From positions 1 to 43,822 of the forward strand of contig CAZIIK010000047.1 in the NCBI GenBank assembly GCA_964539235.1: DNA of 43,822 nt, read 5' to 3'. The position numbers and the translations under genes are program-made. The notes under the pieces were generated by a model that saw only the letters and a program-made list of their open reading frames with translations, did not search any database and had not been told where the DNA came from. Shown piece by piece: positions 34,837 to 42,656 of this stretch (position 1 is its first letter; the number at the start of each line of letters is the position of its first letter). This DNA comes from CAZIIK01 sp964539235 (lineage in GTDB: Bacteria > Pseudomonadota > Gammaproteobacteria > Francisellales > CACEW01).

Positions 34837-35646
34837 ATGACGCTTTTTCTTGAACTAATTGCATTTCTCTGCGCCGGTGTACTCACGGGCCTACTGTCAT
34901 CACTATTTGGCCTGGGCGGTGGTCTGGTCGTTGTGCCAGTCAGTTTTCTTATTTTTAGTCTGCTGGGCTATCCGATCGACATTGTGATGCATGCTGCATT
35001 GGGTACTTCATTAGCCGTGATGATCATTACCACGAGCAATGGCATTATCCATCATGCACGTGCCGGCAATGTGATTAAAAATGTCATTTGGCCGATGATG
35101 CTACCGATCGGCCTTGGTGCTGTTATCGGCGCATTAAGCAGCACATATATCCACAGCGAATGGCTGCGCTACTGCTTTATGGCCTTCTTAGTCCTGGTGA
35201 TTGTGAATGCCCTGTTTAACAAAGCCTTTCGCGGTGATTTTAGCCGCGATGATCTTGTCAGCTTTCACCCACTGATGCGCACACTGGTAGCCTTTGTCAT
35301 CGGCTTAGTGTCAGTGTTATTAGGCATCGGCGGTAGCGTGATGTCTGTGCCGTATTTCCGCAAACACAAAATGCCCATCGCTAATGCCTCAGCCTGCGCA
35401 CTGTGTCTAACACCCGCCATCGCCATTCTTGGCACTTTGGGTTATTTATACGCGGGCTGGCAAACCACTGGCTTACCCGCCTATTCATTAGGCTTTATTA
35501 ACCTGCCTGCCGCTGCAACGATTGCCCTCGGCACTTTTATTGGCGTACCGTTGGGCATTCGCTGCTTGCGTCATTTACCCGATAAATCAGCAGCAAAACT
35601 GTATATCGTGATGCTGGTGATTATGCTGGTTTTGATGGTGGCTTAA
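34837..35646 (+). CDS. TauE/SafE family sulfite/organosulfonate exporter-like membrane protein
   Basis: The 269-residue protein has about eight membrane segments. It contains the paired family motif: GLLSSLFGLGGGLVVVPV in the first half and GLVSVLLGIGGSVMSVPYF in the second, each followed by a segment with ALGTSLAV or SACALCLTPA. The family moves anions such as sulfite or sulfoacetate; the substrate here is unknown. ATG 34837 is the first start that leaves the membrane part intact; upstream frame is antisense to the DAHP synthase. No neighbour hints at sulfur metabolism. Confidence 0.9.
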   Translation: MTLFLELIAFLCAGVLTGLLSSLFGLGGGLVVVPVSFLIFSLLGYPIDIVMHAALGTSLAVMIITTSNGIIHHARAGNVIKNVIWPMMLPIGLGAVIGALSSTYIHSEWLRYCFMAFLVLVIVNALFNKAFRGDFSRDDLVSFHPLMRTLVAFVIGLVSVLLGIGGSVMSVPYFRKHKMPIANASACALCLTPAIAILGTLGYLYAGWQTTGLPAYSLGFINLPAAATIALGTFIGVPLGIRCLRHLPDKSAAKLYIVMLVIMLVLMVA

Positions 35647-35647
35647 C

Positions 35648-35902
35648 TTAGCCCATAACAGGCGTGTCAGCGGCACTATTGTCTCTACTACGCACAGGCT
35701 GTCCCCAAAACTCCATCAAGCTAGACTGACGAGCTGCAGGCTTCAGTCCATTTTTCGTCATTTTCCATAATGGCGTAGCCTCAGGACCTCTGACTTCGCA
35801 CCCCGGTGGCACATAGTGTTTAGAGGCAGGATTGTCAGATCGACGATCTATTGCCGGCTGACCCCAAAAATTTTCGCCCTTCCTTTGGCATGGTTTTCCC
35901 AT
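35648..35902 (-). CDS. Small protein with a duplicated FWGQP motif, unknown
   Basis: The 84-residue protein is basic and low in hydrophobic residues. It contains an internal duplication: ENFWGQPAIDRRSDN near the start and MEFWGQPVRSRDNS near the end (F-W-G-Q-P, then R and D-N). GGAGTT lies upstream of ATG 35902, a good ribosome binding site, so it is likely translated. It is convergent with the TauE/SafE gene, with one base between stops. I do not recognise it; short linear repeats suggest binding rather than catalysis. Confidence 0.6.
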   Translation of the reverse strand: MGKPCQRKGENFWGQPAIDRRSDNPASKHYVPPGCEVRGPEATPLWKMTKNGLKPAARQSSLMEFWGQPVRSRDNSAADTPVMG

Positions 35903-36014
35903 TTTTTAACTCCATTTATTCATAATTAAACTGATCTTAATCCTTGATCAGCGCCACGTACTTTACCAAATGTTTTGCCCGCAACAATACGAAATTTTTA
36001 TGACATTTAATAAT

Positions 36015-36043
36015 TTGAATAAGATATAAGTATACTATATAAT
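36015..36043 (+). promoter_or_regulatory. Sigma-70-like promoter
   Basis: TTGAAT and TATAAT are spaced by 17 bases, ending about 20 bases before the ATG of the gene at 36065. The -10 box is perfect. The leader would be very short, about 15 bases. Confidence 0.65.
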
Positions 36044-36064
36044 TCGACAAATTTTTACGAGCAA

Positions 36065-37063
36065 ATGAGTAAGATTATGGGTTGCGAAGTCAGTATTAAA
36101 TGCTGCACCAGAGATAAAAAGACTGAAGCTGAAGTCTTAACCGGTGACCAAAAGAAAAAATGTTGCCTACCCACTTCGCGCCGAGCAAAAGTGTGTTATC
36201 TCGTTTCTGGCTTACTGGTCGTTGCTGCAGGCGTGACCGCAGCGGTTTTAGACACCCAAAGCGGCGGCGATACACCTCATACAGGCGGCGGCGGTGGCGG
36301 CCCAACAGTGCATAACTGTACAGCCGGTGATTTTGTGCAGCTTACTGGCGACAGCTCAACTGATTTAGTAACCGCAGCTGATACTGGCACGGTTGGTTTT
36401 TTCCAACACTTAGTCGCTGGCACATTTGGCTTAGTTGGCAGCGCCGCGTCGGCCGTACAATTGGCCTGGAATGGTGGCCCTCAAACAGACTTTGCTGCGG
36501 CGCGCATTGGCCATGTGAGTGAACATTGCGATTTCACACCGGCTGCCGGCAGCAATGTATTATTAGAAGTTGACTTAGATCTAACATTAGAACAGGCCGA
36601 ACCCGATTTTTTACTGGCGGCTTACCAGAACCAAACACTCCACCTACGTGGCAGTGGTAATGCTTCACTAAGAAAAGAAGTTTTTGAAAAACTCGTCACA
36701 CACTACCAAGACCACGGCTGGTCAGCAGCTAACGCCAAAAAACGTGCCCGCCGCCAACTGGCAAAGGCTGACCGCAATGTGCAGACAGATATAGCTGCTG
36801 GCAAAAGCGAATATGCAATTGAAATGACCATCAGTGGTGGCACTGGCAGCAGTAATAGCACACGCCCTATCGCCCATTTCTATGAATCGACTGATGCCTG
36901 TGTCACAGCATTACAGGAATCTACCATTCAGGCAATTTGCACGGCAGGTGAATGTGTAGACAAAGCAAAAGGTCATATTATGGCCAAAGTCTTTTATACA
37001 GATACTGATGGAAAAAGCGCCAGTGCTTACGGTAGCATTCCTGTGAAAATCGCGCCGGGTTGA
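36065..37063 (+). CDS. Single-pass membrane protein with a Gly-rich linker, unknown
   Basis: The 332-residue protein has a Cys-rich, charged N-terminal part of about 45 residues (GCEVSIKCCTRDKK, KKKCCLP). One membrane segment follows (VCYLVSGLLVVAAGVTAAVL, about 44-63), then a Gly linker (TGGGGGGPT) and a soluble domain of about 250 residues. The soluble part has several Cys (DACVTALQESTIQAICTAGEC) and a basic stretch (AANAKKRARRQLAKADR). Basic residues before the membrane segment favour an inside N-terminus and an outside domain. ATG 36065 has a weak GAG site and a good promoter. I do not recognise the family; a surface or host-interaction role would be a guess. Confidence 0.72.
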   Translation: MSKIMGCEVSIKCCTRDKKTEAEVLTGDQKKKCCLPTSRRAKVCYLVSGLLVVAAGVTAAVLDTQSGGDTPHTGGGGGGPTVHNCTAGDFVQLTGDSSTDLVTAADTGTVGFFQHLVAGTFGLVGSAASAVQLAWNGGPQTDFAAARIGHVSEHCDFTPAAGSNVLLEVDLDLTLEQAEPDFLLAAYQNQTLHLRGSGNASLRKEVFEKLVTHYQDHGWSAANAKKRARRQLAKADRNVQTDIAAGKSEYAIEMTISGGTGSSNSTRPIAHFYESTDACVTALQESTIQAICTAGECVDKAKGHIMAKVFYTDTDGKSASAYGSIPVKIAPG

Positions 37064-37079
37064 TAACCCAAAAGCTTCC

Positions 37080-37205
37080 TGGGCTTGTCACACGGAGGAC
37101 CCTGTCCTTCGACAGGTGCAGGGGCTTAATCAGCGCTGACTGAGCTTGTCGAAGTCAAGCGTAATTTCCCTTCGACAAAAGGTTCCTGAGCCTATCGAAG
37201 GACGG
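37080..37205. repeat. Cluster of dispersed TTCGACAAGCTCAGG-family repeats
   Basis: Several partial copies in both orientations are packed here, such as CTGAGCTTGTCGAAG, CCTTCGACAAAAGGTTCCTG and GAGCCTATCGAAGG. They fill the first part of the 331-base gap between the membrane-protein gene and tRNA-Met. The rest of that gap (37206-37394) shows nothing I can name. Confidence 0.7.
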
Positions 37206-37394
37206 GGAACTTCTTAAACGTAAGCGCCTCAGCAAACACATCTATTTTTGATTAAGCTAATCGAAGCGAGCAGAAGTGGTGCTTGAGAGAAACATTTGGT
37301 TAAAACCAAAATGGCTATAGACAACAGGTTCATATTCAATCGCCAAATTGACAATTGATATTCAGCAAAAACCACACAGATCGTGATAGAAAAA

Positions 37395-37471
37395 TGGTGG
37401 CTATGCCTAGACTTGAACTAGGGACCCCAGCATTATGAATGCTGTGCTCTAACCAGCTGAGCTACATAGCC
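37395..37471 (-). tRNA. tRNA-Met (CAU)
   Basis: On the minus strand a 77-base cloverleaf starts GGCTATGTAGCTCAG and ends CATAGCC plus ACCA. The anticodon loop is TTCATAA with anticodon CAT, and the T-arm is CCTAGTTCAAGTCTAGG. The first acceptor pair is a normal G-C, and the anticodon stem lacks the three G-C pairs of initiator tRNA, so it is an elongator type. A CAU tRNA modified to read AUA (tRNA-Ile2) cannot be fully excluded. Confidence 0.93.
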
Positions 37472-37555
37472 TCCACGAGACGGCGCGTATTATTAACTAG
37501 CCATCTGCGGCTGTCAATGAAAAAAACCTTATCCACGACTCAATGATTAAGCGCT

Positions 37556-38647
37556 CTACACATTAAAGCGAAAATGAACCACATCACCATCCTTAACTTG
37601 ATACTCCTTGCCTTCCAAACGCCATTTGCCAGCGTCTTTAGCACCCTGCTCACCGTTGTGTGCAATATAGTCGTCAAAGGCAATCACTTCCGCACGAATA
37701 AAACCCTTTTCAAAATCAGTATGGATTTTACCAGCTGCTTGCGGCGCGGTAGCATTCACGGGGATGGTCCAAGCACGCACTTCTTTTTTACCGGCGGTGA
37801 AATATGTCTGTAGATTTAGCAATTGATAGCCGGCTCGAATCACTCGATTTAAACCTGGCTCGGTCAAACCCATTTCAGCTAAAAACGTTTGGCCTTCTGC
37901 TTCGTCTAATTCTGCAATTTCAGCTTCCATCGCCGCACAAATCGCTACGACGTTGGCGTTTTCGGCCGCCGCTTGTTGTTTGACTTGTTCTAGATAGAGG
38001 TTGTTTTCAAAACCATCTTCATCCACATTGGCCACATATAGAGTCGGCTTAATCGTTAACAACTGTATGGTTTTGAGCCAATCTTTTTCATGATCCGCCA
38101 GATCATAGGTGCGTGCAGGCTCACCTGTGCCTAAATGTGCATACAGCGCTTCATAAAACGTTTTTTGCGCTTTAGCATCTTTATCACCGCCTTTGGCCAA
38201 TTTACTGATACGCTGCACCGCTTTTTCCATGGTATCTAAATCAGCCAATACCAACTCGGTGTGAATGGTCTCAATGTCGGACAACGGATCAACCTTACCT
38301 GCTACGTGAATGACATCGTCATTAGCAAAACACCGCACCACATGCGCAATGGCATCGGTTTCGCGAATATTGGCCAAAAATTGGTTACCCAAACCTTCAC
38401 CTTTCGCGGCGCCCGCCACCAAACCAGCGATATCGACAAATTCCATCGTTGCAGGCACCGCCTGCTGCGGATCGACGATATCAACCAGTTGCTGCAAACG
38501 CGGATCAGGCACCGGCACCACACCCACATTCGGATCGATGGTACAGAACGGATAATTCTCCGCTTGAATACCGGCCTTGGTTAAGGCATTGAACAAGGTT
38601 GATTTGCCGACATTGGGTAAGCCGACGATCCCGCATTTAAAACCCAT
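37556..38647 (-). CDS. ychF: Ribosome-binding ATPase YchF (OBG family)
   Basis: This 363-residue P-loop protein binds ribosomes and hydrolyses ATP rather than GTP; it takes part in stress responses. Motifs are G1 GLPNVGKSTLFNALTKAGI at the start, G3 DIAGLVAGAAKGEGLGNQFL, the altered G4 NVDE (as in YchF, instead of NKxD), a coiled-coil insertion and a C-terminal TGS domain (YFTAGKKEVRAWTI ... GDVVHFRFNV). The length equals E. coli YchF. In many relatives ychF follows pth; here upstream DNA is repeats only. Confidence 0.97.
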   Translation of the reverse strand: MGFKCGIVGLPNVGKSTLFNALTKAGIQAENYPFCTIDPNVGVVPVPDPRLQQLVDIVDPQQAVPATMEFVDIAGLVAGAAKGEGLGNQFLANIRETDAIAHVVRCFANDDVIHVAGKVDPLSDIETIHTELVLADLDTMEKAVQRISKLAKGGDKDAKAQKTFYEALYAHLGTGEPARTYDLADHEKDWLKTIQLLTIKPTLYVANVDEDGFENNLYLEQVKQQAAAENANVVAICAAMEAEIAELDEAEGQTFLAEMGLTEPGLNRVIRAGYQLLNLQTYFTAGKKEVRAWTIPVNATAPQAAGKIHTDFEKGFIRAEVIAFDDYIAHNGEQGAKDAGKWRLEGKEYQVKDGDVVHFRFNV

Positions 38648-38757
38648 GTTGATTGGTTCCTAATATTTTGGTCGCGCAGTATAGCGTATGTGATCGGCAA
38701 TACGGAAGTTAAAAAGTGTTGGCTGATACCGCTAACCACAGACGACATCAGCCAACC

Positions 38758-38900
38758 AGCCCTTCGACAAGCTCAGGAACCGCCCTTCAACAAAAGCTCG
38801 ACTTCGACAAAAGGTTCCTGAGCTTGTCGAAGGATAGTCATCGCGAGTTAGTCCACTGAGCCTGTCGAAGGGCGGTCCCTGGGCTTGTCGAAGGGCGTCG
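38758..38900. repeat. Cluster of dispersed CCTTCGACAAGCTCAGG-family repeats
   Basis: At least four units in alternating orientation occur here: CCCTTCGACAAGCTCAGG, TTCCTGAGCTTGTCGAAGG, CTGAGCCTGTCGAAGGG and CTGGGCTTGTCGAAGGG. Head-to-head copies can form long hairpins. A 91-codon open frame across this block is only translated repeat. The following 38901-39121 holds no gene I can support. Confidence 0.78.
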
Positions 38901-39121
38901 CAACCGAGCTCATTTAAAGCCCAGAGCCCTTTATCAAAGGGGCAACCACATCTGACCAGATGTATAAGCACCCTACAGCATCCTGCTAAACTCCAAAGTC
39001 TCATACGGCAATGAAGTTGTCCTATAAATGCTCCACTTTGTCGCGCAACATCGTTTATAAGACTGCTGCCAGAAAAGTCCCATGCAGCGGGCGTGCGCCC
39101 TCTCTCCTAGCAGCAGAATTC

Positions 39122-39367
39122 CTAATTGGGTTTAGACATAAAACTTAGAATATCGAGATTCTCATCAATTGGGTGATCCTGCTCAGCACTTTGATCCCGT
39201 TCGATACTGCGAGCCAACCTTAAACGAATATCAACCAAAACATCACGCCCGTGAAACTCTGCATATTTACACAAATCACGCACCATAGATTCCGAAAGAT
39301 TGATTGTTACAGCACAAGAATCACTGCTGTCTGACACATCATATGGATAAATACACACCTCGCCCAA
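39122..39367 (-). CDS. Ribbon-helix-helix-like small protein
   Basis: The 81-residue protein has a short beta segment and two helices in CAVTINLSESMVRDLCKYAE followed by FHGRDVLVDIRLRLARSIERD. This resembles Arc/FitA-type ribbon-helix-helix DNA-binding proteins and antitoxins (alternating residues V-T-I-N-L, then a helix, a G-R turn and a second helix). The C-terminal 25 residues are acidic and probably flexible, as in antitoxins. The start is uncertain (TTG 39367 or a downstream GTG). No clear toxin partner is adjacent. Family call is from pattern only. Confidence 0.5.
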   Translation of the reverse strand: MGEVCIYPYDVSDSSDSCAVTINLSESMVRDLCKYAEFHGRDVLVDIRLRLARSIERDQSAEQDHPIDENLDILSFMSKPN

Positions 39368-39373
39368 AGTCTT

Positions 39374-39508
39374 ATGGCAAGAAAAGCAATTCCATTTGAT
39401 TTTCTAACACTGCGTCTGAACACAAATGCCTCAATTGAATACCGCCGCGTGAATAAACATCCTGAAAACTCACAACCGACACCCCGCATCATAGGTGCAA
39501 AAATATGA
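39374..39508 (+). CDS. Possible small ORF divergent from the RHH-like gene
   Basis: ATG 39374 opens a 44-codon frame (MARKAIPFDFLTLRLNTNAS...) ending at TGA 39508. The composition looks protein-like (basic, few hydrophobic runs). No strong ribosome binding site or known family supports it. It lies opposite and just upstream of the RHH-like gene. Confidence 0.25.
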   Translation: MARKAIPFDFLTLRLNTNASIEYRRVNKHPENSQPTPRIIGAKI

Positions 39509-40018
39509 TAGGTCAATAGTTTTTATCATATTTTTTACAATTATTGTTATTTACATCATATAAATACGTTTCAACGCCTGATCCAGATCCGCCCTCAATT
39601 TGTTTTTGTGTTCCAGCACGCTTTCCCCATAAGATGACGCCAGCTTCTGCGAGAGGATGCGCCCTAACTAACTGAAAACACAGAAAATTTAGCCAGATAA
39701 AGATTAATCTTGCTCCGCCATCGCGCCATAAATGAAACTTTGTTTACCTGTGTTTAACCAGACTAATTCGGGCTTTATATGCGCAGTGCTATTACTCTAA
39801 CCCCATACACTGGAGTAAATAACAATGTATACCCCATGCCCCACGCGGAATAAGGCCAATTTTAGAGGTGTTATTCAACGATTTTTCATATCTAAAACAC
39901 GCTATTTTTCGATTAATTATATAGCCATTGAGTGCCTTCAAATTTGCTTAAACTTTGAAAGTCTTCGCATTCATTAAATAGCTTAAAAAGTTATAAACTT
40001 ATATTGCTGGAATTAAAT
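39509..40018. other. AT-rich spacer without a supported gene
   Basis: These 510 bases separate the RHH-like gene from the cyclodipeptide synthase. One short frame (ATG 39825 to TAA 39977, 50 codons, GGAG about 10 bases upstream) may or may not be translated; its product is not recognisable. No tRNA, repeat or terminator is apparent. The base composition is clearly more AT-rich than the core genes. Confidence 0.4.
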
Positions 40019-40794
40019 ATGAAAAAAATCAGATGTAAATTCAAAGGGCTTTCCAAGAAAGAGGAAGTAAAATTAAAAGATCAAAATTGCTTAATCCTAA
40101 TTAGTGTGGGACAGCAATCACATGAGGCTGAAAGATTCTCAGCAACCGTAGACTTAATCAATGAAGCAGGTTTCAAGAGCTGCACCATATCACTCTACGA
40201 TAGCCTTCAACGATACACCATGGCACTTGGACAAGATTGCTCGCCCTGCGATTTACGCAAACGAGCACATAGCGAAGGCGATTTATTGCTGGAACGCAAT
40301 CTAAGATACATCAAAAAAATCAGTAGTCTTAATGCGATATTTCGCTGGGATCACTGGCTTAACCACATAAAATTTGCACAAGCAAAGCATCAAGTCAACG
40401 ATTTAATATCAAAAGACTCAAATTATGCTGATAGCTTCAATGTTGCAGTTGAAAAATATCTGACTAGATACGTCAAAAAAACTCAACTGCGCATTTTAAT
40501 ATCAGTCGTGCAAAAGCAATGTGCCATGATTATATTGTTGAAGAATGTGCTGTGCTATGCATATGGCCTGAATTGCATTGTAATTTTGAAATTTATCCAA
40601 ACCCACACAATGAGGCAATTATTTCCACTAAAGAGCGGTTCATACAGTCAGTAGATATAAATTTGCTCACACACCTACCATTAAAATTTGTGAACGCACC
40701 ATTACTTGATCCTCAATGCTTTCAAACACTTATAGGGAAAGGAAATTCACCATCACCAAACTTCACCTACATACCTTATCTACTGACCGAATAG
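40019..40794 (+). pseudogene. tRNA-dependent cyclodipeptide synthase (CDPS), split by a frameshift
   Basis: CDPSs make cyclic dipeptides from two aminoacyl-tRNAs. The first part has the nucleophilic Ser in CLILISVGQQSHEAERFS (residue 29), FKSCTISLYDSLQRYTMALG and the typical LLLERNLRYIKKISSLNAIF, then RWDHWLNH. At the A7 run (40475-40481) the frame is lost. One extra A, or a -1 slip, leads to NSTAHFNISRAKAMCHDYIV, then EECAVLCIWPEL. This second part holds Tyr and Glu of the Y-x3-E motif (AlbC Y178/E182) and the Tyr-Pro pair in EIYPNP (AlbC Y202-P203). With Gln three residues after the Ser (not Asn), this is the XYP subfamily. The joined protein, about 258 residues, is normal size. It is either a pseudogene, a slippage-expressed gene or an assembly error. 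ATG 40019 is the likely start. Confidence 0.85.
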
Positions 40795-40859
40795 AAGGCA
40801 AAAATATCAATCCTGCCTTCCTTTAAACGTAATACTGTGCGGAGGCTATGCTACTCAGA

Positions 40860-40960
40860 AGTCTTGCATATACCCTCTGAGAAGACTCTGCGACAGGAAG
40901 TCGCAGAGTCAGCCTGCATGGATGCATTTACGGCGTTTCAAAGAGGGTATATGCAAGACT
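40860..40960. repeat. 101-bp nested inverted-repeat element
   Basis: AGTCTTGCATATACCCTCT (40860-40878) is matched perfectly by its reverse complement at 40942-40960. Inside lies a second perfect hairpin, GACTCTGCGAC (40884-40894) and GTCGCAGAGTC (40900-40910) with an AGGAA loop. The whole can fold into a long two-level structure. It has no T run and no ORF. The design fits a MITE-like non-autonomous element or a structured RNA. GCTAC occurs on both sides (40850-40854, 40962-40966), a weak hint of a target duplication. It lies between the CDPS and histidine-kinase genes. Confidence 0.75.
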
Positions 40961-41085
40961 AGCTACAAATAGATCTTTCTAACCTAGAAATGCCCCCATC
41001 TAATTCAAACTGGCTATTTCTTGACAAACAATATTTTTTTGCACACTTTACCTAGCTATTGCCTATGGTTATCTAATCAGCTGAA

Positions 41086-42654
41086 ATGAGCATCTCTCCA
41101 AAAATAGCATCGTTTGATATCAATGAAATTATTAATAGCCTACCAGGCAATGTTTACTGGATAAGTTCAGATGGATTTTTTTTAGGTTGCAACCAAAACC
41201 AGGCAAAGTCTCATGGCTTTGCCAGTACCAGCAAAGTCATAGGCAAGCACATTATAGATATATCTAAAGACAGTAAGGAAGTCATTGACCGTATTCTAAA
41301 AAATAATGCATTGGTTATTAAAAGTGGCCAATCTGATAGCTTCGAAGAACCATTAACAATGGCCAATGGCGATCAACTTATAGTGTTGTCTAAGAAGGTG
41401 ACTTTGAAAGACTCAAAAGGAAATATTTCTGGCATATTAGGCATATCAATTGATATTACAAAGGAAGTTCTTTCAGCATCAGGAACACGTGAGAAAAACT
41501 TCATTCTTGAGAAAATTATTGCTATGACGCCCGGCACATTATACTGGCTTGACCGACAAGGTGTTTATCAGGGCTGCAATGATAACGAAGCCAAAGCTAT
41601 TGGACTAAAGTCTAGACACGACATAGTTGGAAAAACAAACAAGGATCTTAAAGGCTTCCTAATTCCGGAGGCACTAGACCCAGTCAATGAAACGGTAATG
41701 TCTACAAACAGTCCTATTACACTTGAAGAACCTGCCGTACTTAAAGATGGCACAAATGCTATTTTCCTATCTAGCAAAACGCCTCTACATAATGACGACG
41801 GCAAAGTCATCGGCCTCGTTGGCATCTCTGTCGACATCACTGACAAAAAACAAGCCGAGCGCCTGAAGCGCGAGAAGCTCATCGCGGAAAAAAGATCCGA
41901 AACCATGACCTTGATGTCTGCAGCTATTGCCCACGAATTACAGACACCACAAATGGCTGTTGGCATGACCGCTGAACAATTAGAACACGTTTGGCCCGCC
42001 CTGCTGGCAGGTTGCCAAGCTGCGCATGAAGCTGGGCTCGACGTTCCTACCATCCCTAAAACAATGTAAGACAGATTTTGCCAAGAAAACCCAGGTACGC
42101 GCCTACTGCGTGCGAATCATAACTGCCGCACCATTGTCAACATGATGAACAAAAACGTTTTACAGGGCCACATAAATGGCCAATCTATCGCGTTCTCTCC
42201 CAAGCAAGTAATTGAAACGGCCATTCAAGATTATCCTTACCGCAGCACTGGCGAGCAACGTATTGTTCGAGGCGTATCAGGCACAGACTTTACGCTAACC
42301 GGCGATACTGAACTCTTTACCCACGTCATGCTCAATCTGCTCAAAAACGCGATTCACCATGTGATGAACTGGGGCAAAGGCCATATCGAAATCCAATTAC
42401 GCCAGGATAAAACACATAATTACATTATCGTCGAAGACACGGGACCGGGCATTGAACCTGAACACTTGGAGAAAATTTTTGACAGTTTCTTCACGAAAAA
42501 CACCGCCAACGGCACCGGAGTTGGTTTGTCATTATGTAAAAATGTGGTCGAGAACAATCTGCATGGCAAAATCTGGTGTGAATCCGAAGTAGGCAAATTC
42601 ACCCGTTTCTGCCTACAATTACCTCCTTGTAATGAAACCAATGCAGAACTGTAA
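41086..42654 (+). pseudogene. PAS-PAS sensor histidine kinase with an in-frame TAA
   Basis: The frame encodes two PAS domains (about 12-128 and 143-257, each with a YW-x-x-x-x-G-x-x-x-G-C-N motif and ending GI-S-(I/V)-DIT). The phospho-accepting His283 follows in AIAHELQTPQM, then a long helical insert. TAA at 42067-42069 (codon 328) interrupts it. The same frame continues DRFCQENPGTRLLRANHNCR and reaches a complete ATPase domain: N box HVMLNLLKNAIHH, G1 VEDTGPGIEP, F box IFDSFFTK and G2 NGTGVGLSLCKN, to TAA at 42654. CAA to TAA is the simplest explanation (KTM-Q-DRF). No membrane segment is seen, so it would be a cytoplasmic sensor. The response regulator follows after two bases. Confidence 0.82.
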
Positions 42655-42656
42655 CC

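Noticed and set aside
34707..34886. N-terminal extension of the DAHP synthase frame
   Set aside because: No similarity to the family and it overlaps the divergent transporter; GTG 34706 gives the normal N-terminus.
38732..39004. Minus-strand 90-codon open frame
   Set aside because: It is mostly translation of the dispersed repeat units (RQAQGPPFDRL-type peptides) and has no ribosome binding site.
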